Source: Actinokineospora auranticolor
GTDB taxonomy: Bacteria; Actinomycetota; Actinomycetes; Mycobacteriales; Pseudonocardiaceae
Assembly: GCF_002934265.1 (NCBI RefSeq)
Contig: NZ_PTIX01000006.1
Location: 310,001 to 374,000, forward strand
Length of the DNA: 64,000 nt
Reading direction: 5' to 3'
The position numbers were made by a program, and so were the translations under genes. Shown here in pieces: positions 8,826 through 18,075 of the stretch. How positions within the stretch are numbered: the first letter of the stretch is position 1; the number at the start of each line of letters is the position of its first letter. Under the pieces are notes generated by a model. It was not told the origin of the DNA. It saw nothing but the letters and a program-made list of their open reading frames with translations, and did not search any database.

Positions 8826-8904
8826 TCCGCACACAACCCGTGCGGGTCCAGCGCATCCGGAGCAGGTGCCTGCGCCGTACCAACCCGGGTTGGGCCGATC
8901 GCAC

Positions 8905-8910
8905 TACCAT
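8905..8910 (+). promoter_or_regulatory. -10 box TACCAT of the nudix gene, leaderless
   Basis: TACCAT lies 7 nt before ATG 8918. The same hexamer and arrangement serve the gene at 4645. Confidence 0.5.
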
Positions 8911-8917
8911 CGCGGAC

Positions 8918-9466
8918 ATGCCCCCGTCGTCCGGCAGGTCCCGCGGTGCCCGTTCCGGGCGCCGGTTCCGCCGACGCGGGCGCAGGCTGACCACCGTGGA
9001 CGAGACCTCGGCGGGCGGCCTCGTCATCGACCCCAAGACCGGTTCGGTCGCCCTCATCGGGCGGCTTGACCGGCGCGGACGGCTGCTGTGGTCGCTGCCG
9101 AAGGGCCACATCGAGCCGGGGGAGACCCCCGAGCAGACCGCCGTCCGGGAGGTCGCCGAGGAGACCGGCATCGACGGCGAGGTCATCCGGCCGCTGGGCA
9201 CCATCGACTACTGGTTCATCGCCGACGGCACCCGGCGCATCCACAAGACCGTTCACCACTTCCTGCTACGGGCATACTCTTTCGAGCTATCCGACGAAGA
9301 CCTGGAAGTGACCGAGGTCGCGTGGGTGGCGCTCGACGAGTTGGACGCCCGACTCGCCTACGCCGACGAGCGCAGGCTCGTGCGGAAGGCGCGGCAACTA
9401 CTCTCCGAGCATCCGCTTTCACCCGATCCGGTGGAGTCGGACCTACCTGAAGTTGGCCGGGCCTGA
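8918..9466 (+). CDS. Nudix hydrolase (MutT4-like)
   Basis: The protein has 182 residues. The nudix box is complete: [20 protein letters not shown] followed by TG, fitting GX5EX7REUXEEXGU, so catalytic Glu residues for Mg2+ are present. It would cleave a nucleoside diphosphate linked to another group; the true substrate is unknown. The N-terminus is Arg-rich (about residues 7-24). It is in the position of mycobacterial mutT4, divergent from cca and upstream of the DUF6049-murJ genes. The ATG at 8918 is chosen because a TACCAT box sits 7 nt upstream; the frame remains open further upstream without similarity. Confidence 0.92.
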   Translation: MPPSSGRSRGARSGRRFRRRGRRLTTVDETSAGGLVIDPKTGSVALIGRLDRRGRLLWSLPKGHIEPGETPEQTAVREVAEETGIDGEVIRPLGTIDYWFIADGTRRIHKTVHHFLLRAYSFELSDEDLEVTEVAWVALDELDARLAYADERRLVRKARQLLSEHPLSPDPVESDLPEVGRA

Positions 9467-9487
9467 CCCGATGGCTGGGGAGAAGCC

Positions 9488-11659
9488 TTGATCACACAAC
9501 TGCGCCGTGCCGGTTACGCGGCACTGGCCGCGGTGTTCGTCCTGCTCGCCGCCCCGCCGTCCGGGCGGGCCGAGACGGCGGCAGCCGGGCGGTTACTGGT
9601 CGACGTCGACCAGGTCGCCCCCAGGGTCGTGGAGGCCGGGTCGCAGACGCTGACCATCAGCGGCCGGATCACCAACACCGAGGACCGGCGCATCGCCGAC
9701 GTCGAGGTGCGGGTGCAGCGCGGCGACGTGCTCGACACCGAGGACGGCCTGCGCGCCGCCATCGCCGACCCGCAGCGCATCGACGCGGTCAACCGGCCCA
9801 AGGTCAGCTCGGCGTTCCAGAAGATCACCGCCGACCTCGGGCCCCGCCAGGTCGTGCCGTTCACCGTCACCGTCCCGCTCGGCCCGGCCAAGGGCGCGCT
9901 GCGGCTGGACCGGCCCGGCATCTACCCGGTCGTGCTGAACTTCAACGGCGTGCCCGCCTACGGCCGCACCGAGCGGCTGGGCGCGCTGAGCACGCTGCTG
10001 CCGGTGCTGTCGGTACCCGACGGCGGCGCCGTCAGCCCGCCCGCGCAACCGACGCAGCTGAGCGTGCTGTGGCCGCTCATCGACGACCGACCCCGCCGGG
10101 TCGAGACCCCCACCGACGGCAGCCGCACCGTCTTCGCCGACGACAGCCTGACCACCTCGCTGTCCAGCGGCAGGCTGTTCAGCCTGGTCGACACCGTGCG
10201 CACGGCCGCCGCCGGGGACGCGTCGCTGCTGCGGTCGCTGTGCTTCGTCGTCGACCCCGACCTGCTCGACACGGTCAACGCGATGACCACCGGCTACCAG
10301 GTCCGCGCCCCCGACGGCACGGTGTTCGACGGCAGCGGCGCGGGCAGCGCCCAGCTCTGGCTCGACCGGGTCAAGGAGCTGACCCGCGGCCAGTGCGTCA
10401 TCGCCCTGCCCTACGCCGACGCCGACCTGGCCGCGCTGACCCGCGCGGGCACGACCGGCCTGCTCGACACCGCGCTCGCCGAGTCGTCGGTGGTCGAGTC
10501 CGTGCTGGGCACCAAGCCGCTGGCCGGGGCCGTCTGGCCGGACGGCGGCACGCTCGACGCCCGCACCCTGACCGGCCTCGCGGGCGCGCACCGCACCACG
10601 GTGATCGCCGACGCGTCCCGGATCCAGGGCGCGCAGGGCGCGTCGCCGTACACGCTGGGCCAGAACCTGCGGACCATCCCGTACGACCAGCTCGTCGCCT
10701 CCTCGCTGGCCCCGCAGCCGCGGGTGGACGACGCGGGCGTGCGCACGTCGTCGATCCAGAACGGCCTGGCCACCCTCGTCTTCCGCGGCGGCTACCAGTC
10801 CGTGCCCGGGCAGTCCGTGCTGGTCGCGCCGCCGCGCCGCTGGTCGGCCACGGCCGCCGAGTTGGCGGTGTTCCTGCAGACCGTGCAGTCGCTGGAGAAC
10901 CAGGGCTTCATCCGCCCGCTCAGCCTGCAGACCCTCATCGACGGCGCCGACCAGGGCACCGCGACCGGTCTGGACTACAACGCCCAGGACAGCACCGCCG
11001 AGGTCCCCGCCCCGGTCACGAGCGAGATCGCCCGCCTCGACGGCGTGCAGCGCGACCTGGTGCAGAACGTGCTCTTCGAGGACCCCACCCGGCAGGTCAC
11101 CCCGGCCGAGCTGATCGAGCCGATGCACTACGGGCTCGTCCGCGCGAGCTCCACCGCCTACCGCGCCGCCCCCGAACGCGCGCAGCGGGCGACCGGCGCG
11201 GTCAACGAGCAGCTCACCGCGCTGCTGGCGCAGGTGTCGCTCAGCGACCCGGGTCGGCCGCTGTCGCTGGCCTCGGCGGACAGCCCGCTGCCGGTGTTCA
11301 TCAACAACGGCCTGCCGGTCGTCGTCCGGGCGCGGATCAACGTCAGCAACACCCCCGGGATCAAACCGGCATCGGACACCATCGTGCGCATCCCCGCCAA
11401 GTCGGGCATACCGCGCTACCTGCCCGCCAAGATCAACCGGGCCGGGAAGTTCGTGGTCACGGTGTGGCTCACCACCGACAGCGGGACCCCCCTCGGCAAG
11501 TCATCCCAGGTTGAACTCAACTCAACCTCATACGGCAGCATCACCGTCGCGGTCACCGGTACGGCCGCGGGCGTGCTGGTGCTCCTCGTGGGCCTGCGGC
11601 TGTTCCGCAGGGTCCGGGCCGCCCGGCGCGTGCGGGCGGCGGCCGAGGGAGACCTCTGA
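9488..11659 (+). CDS. DUF6049 family exported membrane-anchored protein
   Basis: The product has 723 residues. It starts with TTG 7 nt after GGGGAGAAG. An N-terminal signal peptide (about residues 6-28, ending SGRA-E) and one C-terminal transmembrane helix (about residues 690-710) followed by a short Arg-rich tail place almost the whole protein outside the membrane. It corresponds in position to the mycobacterial gene between mutT4 and mviN. The conserved linkage to murJ suggests a role in wall synthesis or its control, but no activity is known. It lies 23 nt upstream of murJ and is probably co-transcribed with the nudix gene. Confidence 0.85.
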   Translation: MITQLRRAGYAALAAVFVLLAAPPSGRAETAAAGRLLVDVDQVAPRVVEAGSQTLTISGRITNTEDRRIADVEVRVQRGDVLDTEDGLRAAIADPQRIDAVNRPKVSSAFQKITADLGPRQVVPFTVTVPLGPAKGALRLDRPGIYPVVLNFNGVPAYGRTERLGALSTLLPVLSVPDGGAVSPPAQPTQLSVLWPLIDDRPRRVETPTDGSRTVFADDSLTTSLSSGRLFSLVDTVRTAAAGDASLLRSLCFVVDPDLLDTVNAMTTGYQVRAPDGTVFDGSGAGSAQLWLDRVKELTRGQCVIALPYADADLAALTRAGTTGLLDTALAESSVVESVLGTKPLAGAVWPDGGTLDARTLTGLAGAHRTTVIADASRIQGAQGASPYTLGQNLRTIPYDQLVASSLAPQPRVDDAGVRTSSIQNGLATLVFRGGYQSVPGQSVLVAPPRRWSATAAELAVFLQTVQSLENQGFIRPLSLQTLIDGADQGTATGLDYNAQDSTAEVPAPVTSEIARLDGVQRDLVQNVLFEDPTRQVTPAELIEPMHYGLVRASSTAYRAAPERAQRATGAVNEQLTALLAQVSLSDPGRPLSLASADSPLPVFINNGLPVVVRARINVSNTPGIKPASDTIVRIPAKSGIPRYLPAKINRAGKFVVTVWLTTDSGTPLGKSSQVELNSTSYGSITVAVTGTAAGVLVLLVGLRLFRRVRAARRVRAAAEGDL

Positions 11660-11682
11660 TCACGGGCGGGGGCGGGCACGAA

Positions 11683-13332
11683 GTGAGGACGACCGCGGTG
11701 CAGCAAGGTGGGCAGGGTCCCGAGTCGACCCCCGCGCAACCCGCTCAGCCGTCACTGGCCCGCGCCAGCAGCACGATGGCCATCGCCACCATGGTCAGCC
11801 GCATCACCGGCTTCGGCTGGAAGGTGGTGATGGGCTGGATCGTCGGCATCAACCTCACCTACGACTCGTTCACCATCGCCAACACGCTGCCCAACACCAT
11901 CTTCGAACTGCTGCTGGGCGGGGTGCTGGCCAGCGTGGTCGTGCCGCTGCTGGTCCGCTCGCAGAAGGACCCGGACGGCGGCGCGGGCTACACCAACCAG
12001 CTGCTCACCGTCGGCATGACCGTGCTGTTCATCGGCACGATCATCGCCGTGGCCGCCGCACCCGCGCTCACCTCGCTCTACGTCGACGACTCCACGGGCT
12101 CGTCCAACCCGGCGCTGGTCACCGCCTTCGCCTACCTGCTGCTGCCGGAGATCCTGTTCTACGGCCTGTTCGCCCTGCTCTCCGCGATCCTGCAGGCCAA
12201 GCACGTCTTCGCCCCCACGGCCTGGGCGCCGGTGGTGAACAACCTGGTCATCATCGCGACGCTGATCGTCTACAAGATCGTGCCGGGGGACATCTCGCTG
12301 GACCCGGTGCGGATGGGCGACGCGAAGCTGCTCGTGCTGGGCGTCGGCACCACGCTGGGCATCGTCGTGCAGTCGGTGATCCTGCTGCCCGCGATCCGCA
12401 AGCTCGGGTTCCGCTTCCGCTGGAACTTCGGCTTCGACGCCCGGCTGCGCGAGTTCGGCGGCCTGGCGCTGTGGATCCTGGGCTACGTCGCGATCAGCAT
12501 GGTCGGCCTGGTCATCACCCAGCGGGTGCTCACCGCCGCCAGCGAGGGCGGCGCCACCACCTACGCCAACGCCTGGCTGCTGTTCCAGCTGCCCTACGGC
12601 GTCATCGGCGTCTCGCTGCTGACGGCGATCCTGCCCCGGATGAGCAAGGCCGCCGCCGACGGCGACATGGACAAGCTGGTCGACGACCTGTCCACCGGCA
12701 GCAGGCTCTCCGCGGTGATGCTGGTGCCGATCAGCGCGGTGCTGACCGTCACCGGCACGGCGCTGGGCGTCGCGCTGTTCGCGGGCGGCAAGACCGACCT
12801 GGCCTCGGCCCAGCGGCTGGGCCACGCGCTGGCCTTCTCCGCCTTCGGCCTGCTGCCCTACGCGCTGGTCATGCTCCAGCTGCGGGTCTTCTACGCGATG
12901 AAGGACGCCCGCACCCCGACGCTGATCATGGTCGTGATGACCGCGGTGAAGGTCCCGCTGATGTACATGTGCGGCGCGCTGCTCGACCCCGAGCAGGTGG
13001 TCATCGGCGTGCTGCTGGTCAACTCGCTCACCTTCGTCGTCGGCGCCGTGCTCGGGCAGATGTGGCTGTGGGTGCGGCTGGGGAACCTGCACAGCAAGAA
13101 GATCGTCAAGGTGATCGCGTCCTGCGTGCTGGCCGGTGTGGTCGGCGCGGGCGCGGCGTGGCTGGTGTCACTCGTGCTGCCCGACCTGACCTCGCTGGCC
13201 ACCGGATGGGTGAACCTGGTGGCCCAGGGTCTGGTGGCCTGCCTGGTGTCCTTCGGTGTGTTGGCGGTGCTGCGCGTGCCCGAGCTCAAGCCCGCGACGA
13301 GCCGAATCACCCGACTGGTGCGCCGGGGCTGA
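11683..13332 (+). CDS. murJ: Lipid II flippase MurJ (MviN)
   Basis: The protein has 549 residues and about 14 membrane helices. The MurJ/MviN core (ASSTMAIATMVSRITGFG at residues 29-46, then LLLGGVLASVVVPLL) would flip lipid II across the cytoplasmic membrane for peptidoglycan assembly. The start is GTG 11683 after a GGGGGCGGG Shine-Dalgarno; GTG 11698 is an alternative. The protein ends soon after the membrane part (VRRG), with no kinase-like extension, unlike the long mycobacterial MviN. That part is instead encoded by the next gene. Confidence 0.94.
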   Translation: MRTTAVQQGGQGPESTPAQPAQPSLARASSTMAIATMVSRITGFGWKVVMGWIVGINLTYDSFTIANTLPNTIFELLLGGVLASVVVPLLVRSQKDPDGGAGYTNQLLTVGMTVLFIGTIIAVAAAPALTSLYVDDSTGSSNPALVTAFAYLLLPEILFYGLFALLSAILQAKHVFAPTAWAPVVNNLVIIATLIVYKIVPGDISLDPVRMGDAKLLVLGVGTTLGIVVQSVILLPAIRKLGFRFRWNFGFDARLREFGGLALWILGYVAISMVGLVITQRVLTAASEGGATTYANAWLLFQLPYGVIGVSLLTAILPRMSKAAADGDMDKLVDDLSTGSRLSAVMLVPISAVLTVTGTALGVALFAGGKTDLASAQRLGHALAFSAFGLLPYALVMLQLRVFYAMKDARTPTLIMVVMTAVKVPLMYMCGALLDPEQVVIGVLLVNSLTFVVGAVLGQMWLWVRLGNLHSKKIVKVIASCVLAGVVGAGAAWLVSLVLPDLTSLATGWVNLVAQGLVACLVSFGVLAVLRVPELKPATSRITRLVRRG

Positions 13333-13365
13333 CCCGCTCCGTCACCGGTGGGCGCGGGATTTCCC

Positions 13366-13371
13366 GTAGGC
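13366..13371 (+). promoter_or_regulatory. Possible -10 box TAGGCT before pseudokinase gene
   Basis: TAGGCT lies about 31 nt before GTG 13403, leaving room for a short leader with the GGAGAG ribosome site. This suggests the pseudokinase can be expressed separately from murJ. Confidence 0.35.
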
Positions 13372-13402
13372 TCGAAAACGGATCGGGCAGGTGGAGAGAT
13401 CG

Positions 13403-14956
13403 GTGACGACGAGGCGGACCGAGTACCCAGCGGGCGAGGGCGCGGCGGGCAGGAGAGCCGGGCCCGGATTCCTCGTCCCCGGTGGCGTGGTCGCCGAAGG
13501 CCGGTACCGGCTGCTGGCCGAGCTCGGCGCCGACCCCCGGGTGCAGGCCCGCTTCTGGCGCGCCCAGGACAACCAGCTGCGCCGCGACGTCGCGCTCACC
13601 CTGCTCACCGGTGACCCCGCCGACGGTCCCGCCGCGGGCCGCGCCCGCCGGGTCCTCGAACGCACCATGCACGCCGCCCGCATCACCCACCCGGGCACCT
13701 CCCGGGTGCTCGACGTGCTCGGCCCCGGCAACGGCGTCGCGCCGACCGAGGGGCTGCTGGGCATCGTCGTCGCGGACTTCTCCCAGGGCACCGACCTGGT
13801 CGACGTCATCGCCGAGCACCCGCTGCCGCCCGCCACCGCGGCCAAGCTGCTGGAGCCGCTGGCCGCCGCGGTCGAGCTGGCCCACCACTCCGGCATGGTC
13901 CTGGGCGTGGACCACCCGCAGCGGATCCGGGTCACCCCGGACGGCCTGCTGCGGCTCTCGTTCCCCGGCCCGCTGCCCGAGGCCACCCTGCAGGACGACG
14001 TGCGCGGCCTCGGCGCCGTGCTGTACCTGCTGCTCACCGGCCGCTGGCCGCTGCCGGGCGTGCCCGGCATCCCGAGCGCCCCGCTGGGCCCGGACGGCCA
14101 GGTCGTGCCGCCGCGCGCGCTGTTCGGCTACATCCCGTACGAGCTGTCCTCCGCCGCCGTCCGCAGCCTCTCCGACGACGCCACCGGCGGCATCCGCACC
14201 AGCGCGGGCCTGCTGCGGGTGCTCGAGCGGGCCAAGGCCAACGAGGACGGCACCCAGCTCATCGCCGCCGTGCCGGACGAGGTCGAGGACGACTACGACG
14301 ACGGCACGGTGTGGACCACCCGCCGCCCGGCCAACGACCGGGCCAAGCGGCGCAAGCTCGCCATCGGCGTCACCACCCTCGCCGTGGCCACCGTGGGCGT
14401 GCTGGCCTGGGTGGGCCTGCAGCTGATCAGCTTCTTCGGCGACGACACCCCCACCAGCGGCGGCCCGACCGTGGTGGCCACCGCGCCGGGCAACGCCGAG
14501 AACAACCCGAAGCCGCCGCAGCCGGGCGAGCCGATCCAGGCCGCGGGCGTGCAGGTGTTCAACGTCAAGGGCACCCCGGACAACCCGCGCCGGGCCAACC
14601 GCGCGGTGGACGGCGACATGAAGACGTCCTGGAAGACCGACCGCTACCAGCAGCCGTTCCCGACGCTCAAGCCCGGCGTCGGGATCATGGCCTCGTTCGC
14701 CGAGCCGGTGCCCTTCGCCGAGGTGGTCATCGACTCGCCGAGCTCCGGCACCGTCGTGGAGATCCGCACGGCGCCGTCGGAGAAGCCCGCGCTGGAGGAG
14801 ACCAAGGTCATCGGCAAGGCGGAGCTGCAGGCCGGGCAGACCAAGCTGCAGCTCGACTCCGCCGAACCGACCCAGCACATCCTGATCTGGATCACCAAAC
14901 TGGGCGACGGCAACGCGTCCGAGCTGACCGAGGTCGGCTTCGTCAGGGCGCGGTGA
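13403..14956 (+). CDS. Membrane pseudokinase with discoidin-like extracellular domain
   Basis: The protein has 517 residues. Residues about 25-270 have a Ser/Thr-kinase fold (YRLLAELGADPRVQARFWRA). The VAxK lysine is replaced (VALTLL), the HRD motif is absent (GVDHPQRIRVTPDG) and there is no DFG, so it cannot be an active kinase. One membrane helix (about 315-335) follows. The outer part contains NRAVDGDMKTSWKTDRY, typical of discoidin/F5-8C folds. In mycobacteria this module is fused to MviN, where its phosphorylated form is bound by FhaA. Here it is a separate gene just downstream of murJ. GTG 13403 is preferred to GTG 13391 because GGAGAG precedes it. Confidence 0.85.
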   Translation: MTTRRTEYPAGEGAAGRRAGPGFLVPGGVVAEGRYRLLAELGADPRVQARFWRAQDNQLRRDVALTLLTGDPADGPAAGRARRVLERTMHAARITHPGTSRVLDVLGPGNGVAPTEGLLGIVVADFSQGTDLVDVIAEHPLPPATAAKLLEPLAAAVELAHHSGMVLGVDHPQRIRVTPDGLLRLSFPGPLPEATLQDDVRGLGAVLYLLLTGRWPLPGVPGIPSAPLGPDGQVVPPRALFGYIPYELSSAAVRSLSDDATGGIRTSAGLLRVLERAKANEDGTQLIAAVPDEVEDDYDDGTVWTTRRPANDRAKRRKLAIGVTTLAVATVGVLAWVGLQLISFFGDDTPTSGGPTVVATAPGNAENNPKPPQPGEPIQAAGVQVFNVKGTPDNPRRANRAVDGDMKTSWKTDRYQQPFPTLKPGVGIMASFAEPVPFAEVVIDSPSSGTVVEIRTAPSEKPALEETKVIGKAELQAGQTKLQLDSAEPTQHILIWITKLGDGNASELTEVGFVRAR

Positions 14957-14999
14957 GAATCCCCAGGTCGTAGTGGGTTCAACCGGCGCGTGAGCGCCC

Positions 15000-15005
15000 T
15001 ATACC
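15000..15005 (+). promoter_or_regulatory. -10 box TATACC of sigM, leaderless
   Basis: TATACC ends 8 nt before GTG 15014, so the sigM transcript probably starts on its initiation codon. Confidence 0.45.
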
Positions 15006-15013
15006 CTGTCCGG

Positions 15014-15640
15014 GTGACCGCCGCAGCCAGTTCGGACGCCGATCTCATCGCGGCCCACGCCGCGGGAGACCCCCGTGCCTTCGCCGAGCTCGTGCGCAGG
15101 CACCGCGACCGGATGTGGGCGGTGGCGCTGCGCACCCTCCGCGACCCGGAAGAGGCAGCCGACGCGCTGCAGGAGGCGTTCATCTCCGCCTTCCGCGCCG
15201 CCGGGTCCTTCCGCGCGGAGTCGCAGGTCACCACGTGGTTGCACCGGATCGTGGTCAACGCCTGCCTGGACCGGATCCGGCGCAGGCAGGCCCGTCCGAC
15301 GGTCCCCCTGCCGGAGGCCGGACCGGGGGAACCGGTCACCCCCCGCGATGCCATGGCCGACCGCGAGACCCGGTTGGTGGTCCACCGAGCCCTCTCCGAA
15401 CTGTCCGAGGAACAACGCGTGCCGATCGTCTTAGTCGACGTCGAGGGGTACTCGGTCGCCGAGACCGCCAAGATGCTGGGCATCGCCGAAGGCACCGTCA
15501 AGAGCCGTTGCGCGCGCGGACGCGCGAAACTGGCCAAAGTTCTGGGACATCTGCGGAACCCCGATGCAGATGCGAACGTCCCAGGTGCCGCGGTTGCAGA
15601 TGGGAACGGGCCGCGTAGACACCACTGGGAGGGACGATGA
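15014..15640 (+). CDS. sigM: ECF RNA polymerase sigma factor SigM
   Basis: The protein has 208 residues. Sigma region 2 (about residues 20-85: FAELVRRHRDRMWAVALRT, DALQEAFISAFRAAGSF, TWLHRIVVNACLDRIRRR) is followed after an acidic linker by region 4 (about 115-170: SELSEEQRVPIVLVDVEGYS, GTVKSRCARGRAKL). Its place after murJ and before trxB is that of mycobacterial SigM. GTG 15014 is chosen over an upstream GTG because of the TATACC box 8 nt before it. The stop overlaps the start of the anti-sigma gene (ATGA), so the two are translationally coupled. Confidence 0.92.
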   Translation: MTAAASSDADLIAAHAAGDPRAFAELVRRHRDRMWAVALRTLRDPEEAADALQEAFISAFRAAGSFRAESQVTTWLHRIVVNACLDRIRRRQARPTVPLPEAGPGEPVTPRDAMADRETRLVVHRALSELSEEQRVPIVLVDVEGYSVAETAKMLGIAEGTVKSRCARGRAKLAKVLGHLRNPDADANVPGAAVADGNGPRRHHWEGR

Positions 15641-16419
15641 CCGGACAGCTGCGGGGTCCAGACCCCGACGGGCCGCCATGGTCGGTCGACCTCTTGGCTG
15701 ATCTGCACGCCGGGCTGCTCGACCCGGGGCACAGCGCACTGCTGTGGCCGCGGGTCAACGCCGACCCCGAGGCGAAGGCGATCATCGACGCGCTGGACTC
15801 GGTCAAGGTCGGCCTCGGTGAGCTGAGCGGCGCGCCCGTCCCGCCGATGCCCGCCCGGTTCGCCGCGCGACTCGACGCCGCGCTGGAGGCCGAGGTCAGG
15901 CAGGCGTTCGCCGGTAGCGGCGCGCCCGTCGCGCTGCAGGACCCGCCGCGCCCCGAGCCCGCCCCGGTGCTCGACTTCGCCGCCGCCGCGAGCCGCAAGC
16001 GCGGCAGGCGCAACGCCTGGGGCGTCGGTCTGCTGACCGCGGCCGCCGCCGCGGTGGCCATCGGTTTCGTCGTCCTGCCCGGCAAGGGCCCGACCACCGA
16101 CGGCGTGGCCGTCCCCGCGCCCGGCGGCAGCGCGGACACCGGCCCGCTCGCGGTCCGCGAACACGAGGTCGCGGGCGTGGTCGGCCAGGTCAACAACCGC
16201 TTCGACTACGGCGACCTGAAGGACAAGGCGACCGCCGAGCGCTGCGTCGCCGCCAACGGCGTCGACGCGAAGGCGCAGCTGGCGGGCGTGCGCCCGATCA
16301 CCCTGGACGGCAAGTCCGGCACGATGCTGCTGCTCATCGTCCCGGGGGAGAAGAACCCCTTCCGGGTACTGGTCGTCAAGCCCGACTGCGAAGCGCTGTT
16401 CAACCGCCCTGTCGGCTGA
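15637..16419 (+). CDS. rsmA: Anti-sigma-M factor (RsmA-like)
   Basis: The protein has 260 residues and overlaps sigM by 4 nt. The N-terminal cytoplasmic part (about residues 1-125) should hold the sigma-binding helices. One membrane helix (about 127-146, WGVGLLTAAAAAVAIGFVVL) is followed by an extracytoplasmic domain of about 110 residues. No HxxxCxxC zinc motif is present, so control by direct thiol oxidation is unlikely. The gene symbol here is that of the mycobacterial anti-sigma factor and is unrelated to the rRNA methylase of the same name. The function is inferred from position and topology. Confidence 0.78.
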   Translation: MTGQLRGPDPDGPPWSVDLLADLHAGLLDPGHSALLWPRVNADPEAKAIIDALDSVKVGLGELSGAPVPPMPARFAARLDAALEAEVRQAFAGSGAPVALQDPPRPEPAPVLDFAAAASRKRGRRNAWGVGLLTAAAAAVAIGFVVLPGKGPTTDGVAVPAPGGSADTGPLAVREHEVAGVVGQVNNRFDYGDLKDKATAERCVAANGVDAKAQLAGVRPITLDGKSGTMLLLIVPGEKNPFRVLVVKPDCEALFNRPVG

Positions 16420-16455
16420 CACCCGGGCGGGTGCCCTCCATCACCGGCGCGGCCC

Positions 16456-16482
16456 GGAACAACCGCCGCCTACGATCGCGTT
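16456..16482 (+). promoter_or_regulatory. SigR/SigH-like promoter of trxB-trxA
   Basis: GGAAC (16456-16460), 19 nt, then GTT (16480-16482) matches the GGAAY-N17-20-GTT form of disulfide-stress ECF promoters, whose known targets include trxBA in Streptomyces and mycobacteria. A TACGAT housekeeping-type -10 box (16471-16476) overlaps it. Confidence 0.55.
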
Positions 16483-16532
16483 GACACCGACGTGACCGGG
16501 CGACGAACCCCGGCGAGGGCGATGGAGGGCAC

Positions 16533-17528
16533 ATGTCTGCGGAAGCGGACCAGATCCGAAACCTGATCATCATCGGTTCCGGACCCGCCGGCTACACCGC
16601 CGCGGTCTACGCCGCGCGTGCCCAGCTCGACCCGCTGGTCTTCGAGGGCTCGCAGTTCGGCGGCGCACTGATGACCACGACCGAGGTCGAGAACTTCCCC
16701 GGGTTCCGCGACGGGATCATGGGCCCGGACCTCATGGAGCAGATGCGCGAGCAGGCCAAGCGCTTCGGCGCGGAGCTGCGGCCGGAGGACGTGGAGTCGG
16801 TCGAGCTGTCCGGCGAGGTCAAGTACGTGGAGGCCAACGGCGTGCGCTACGCCGCCAGGGCCGTGGTGCTGGCCATGGGCGCGGCGGCGCGGTACCTGGG
16901 CGTGCCCGGTGAGCAGGAGCTGCTCGGCCGCGGCGTGTCCGCCTGCGCCACCTGCGACGGGTTCTTCTTCCGCGACCAGGACATCGCGGTGCTCGGCGGC
17001 GGCGACTCGGCGATGGAGGAGGCCACCTTCCTCACCCGCTTCGCCAGGTCGGTGACGATCATCCACCGGCGCCAGGAGTTCCGCGCCTCCAAGATCATGC
17101 TGGAGCGCGCGCGGGCCAACGAGAAGATCCGCTGGCAGCTCGACACCGAGGTCACCGAGGTGCTCGGCGACAGCAAGGTGGAGGGCCTGGCGGTGCGCGA
17201 CACCGTCACCGGCGAGACCTCGCGGCTCGACGTCACCGGCTTCTTCCTGGCCATCGGCCACGACCCGCGCAGCGCGCTGGTGCACGGCCAGGTCGACGTC
17301 GACGACGAGGGTTACGTGCGCACCGAGGCACCGTCGACCTACACCAACCTCGACGGCGTCTTCGCCGCGGGCGACCTGGTCGACCACACCTACCGGCAGG
17401 CCATCACCGCCGCCGGGTCCGGCTGCGCCGCGGCCATCGACGCCGAGCGCTGGCTGGCCGAGCACGGCTCCGCCGCGGCGGAGGCCGCGCCCGAGCTGGT
17501 CGGCGGCGGCTACGGCACCGCCAACTGA
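16533..17528 (+). CDS. trxB: Thioredoxin-disulfide reductase
   Basis: The flavoenzyme has 331 residues and passes electrons from NADPH via FAD to thioredoxin. The N-terminal FAD site is [20 protein letters not shown] (about residues 12-31). The redox-active disulfide is CATC (within [11 protein letters not shown], about 140-150). The NADPH site is [15 protein letters not shown]. The C-terminal [20 protein letters not shown] closes the FAD domain. The length is standard. ATG follows GGAGGG by 6 nt. The trxA gene begins 33 nt downstream and shares the promoter at 16456-16482, so both should rise in thiol stress. Confidence 0.97.
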   Translation: MSAEADQIRNLIIIGSGPAGYTAAVYAARAQLDPLVFEGSQFGGALMTTTEVENFPGFRDGIMGPDLMEQMREQAKRFGAELRPEDVESVELSGEVKYVEANGVRYAARAVVLAMGAAARYLGVPGEQELLGRGVSACATCDGFFFRDQDIAVLGGGDSAMEEATFLTRFARSVTIIHRRQEFRASKIMLERARANEKIRWQLDTEVTEVLGDSKVEGLAVRDTVTGETSRLDVTGFFLAIGHDPRSALVHGQVDVDDEGYVRTEAPSTYTNLDGVFAAGDLVDHTYRQAITAAGSGCAAAIDAERWLAEHGSAAAEAAPELVGGGYGTAN

Positions 17529-17561
17529 CACCCACCCACGTCGAATCCACAGGAGCGCCCG

Positions 17562-17891
17562 ATGGCCGAGAACACCGTCACAGTCACCGACAAGTCCTTC
17601 GTCTCCGACGTGCTGCAGAGCGAGAAGCCGGTCATCGTCGACTTCTGGGCCACCTGGTGCGGCCCGTGCCGGATGGTCGCCCCGGTGCTCAACGAGATCG
17701 CGGCCGAGTACGGCGAGAAGATCACCGTGGCCAAGCTCGACATCGACAAGAACCCGGGCACGGCCCGCGACTACGAGGTGATGTCGATCCCCACCCTGAT
17801 CGTGTTCCAGGGCGGCAGGCCGGTGAAGACCATCGTCGGCGCCAAGCCGAAGGCCACCCTGCTCAACGACCTGGACGAGTACATCAACTAG
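17562..17891 (+). CDS. trxA: Thioredoxin
   Basis: The protein has 109 residues with the active site WCGPC (FWATWCGPCRMVAPVL, about residues 27-42) and the cis-proline segment MSIPTLIVF. It reduces cytoplasmic disulfides and is recycled by TrxB, encoded just upstream. AGGAG precedes the ATG. A strong hairpin at 17906-17955 ends the operon. Size and sequence are typical for a housekeeping thioredoxin. Confidence 0.97.
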   Translation: MAENTVTVTDKSFVSDVLQSEKPVIVDFWATWCGPCRMVAPVLNEIAAEYGEKITVAKLDIDKNPGTARDYEVMSIPTLIVFQGGRPVKTIVGAKPKATLLNDLDEYIN

Positions 17892-17905
17892 CGGTACGAG
17901 CAACC

Positions 17906-17955
17906 CGAACCCGGGGTCCGAACGTCTCGTTATGCGACGCGGGACCCCGGGTTCG
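17906..17955 (+). terminator. Terminator after trxA
   Basis: CGAACCCGGGGTCC (17906-17919) pairs with GGACCCCGGGTTCG (17942-17955) around a loop of about 22 nt. There is no long T-run, as is usual for high-GC terminators. Confidence 0.7.
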
Positions 17956-18075
17956 CGTGTCCTGGGCCATCCCTGCGGGGGATGCGGAGCCAGGCAAGGC
18001 ACAATGGGTTACCTGTTCGGGCACAGCGGAAGATCAGCACCGGCCACCGGTGCGTGAGCGGAGAGCGAGGGCTGA

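Noticed and set aside
15231..15245. CACGTG inside sigM (ACCACGTGG) as a parS site
   Set aside because: The flanks do not match GTTTC/GAAAC or GTTCC/GGAAC; CACGTG alone occurs at several places by chance.
15637..16419. Zinc-containing (ZAS) anti-sigma factor
   Set aside because: No HxxxCxxC motif is present in the N-terminal domain.
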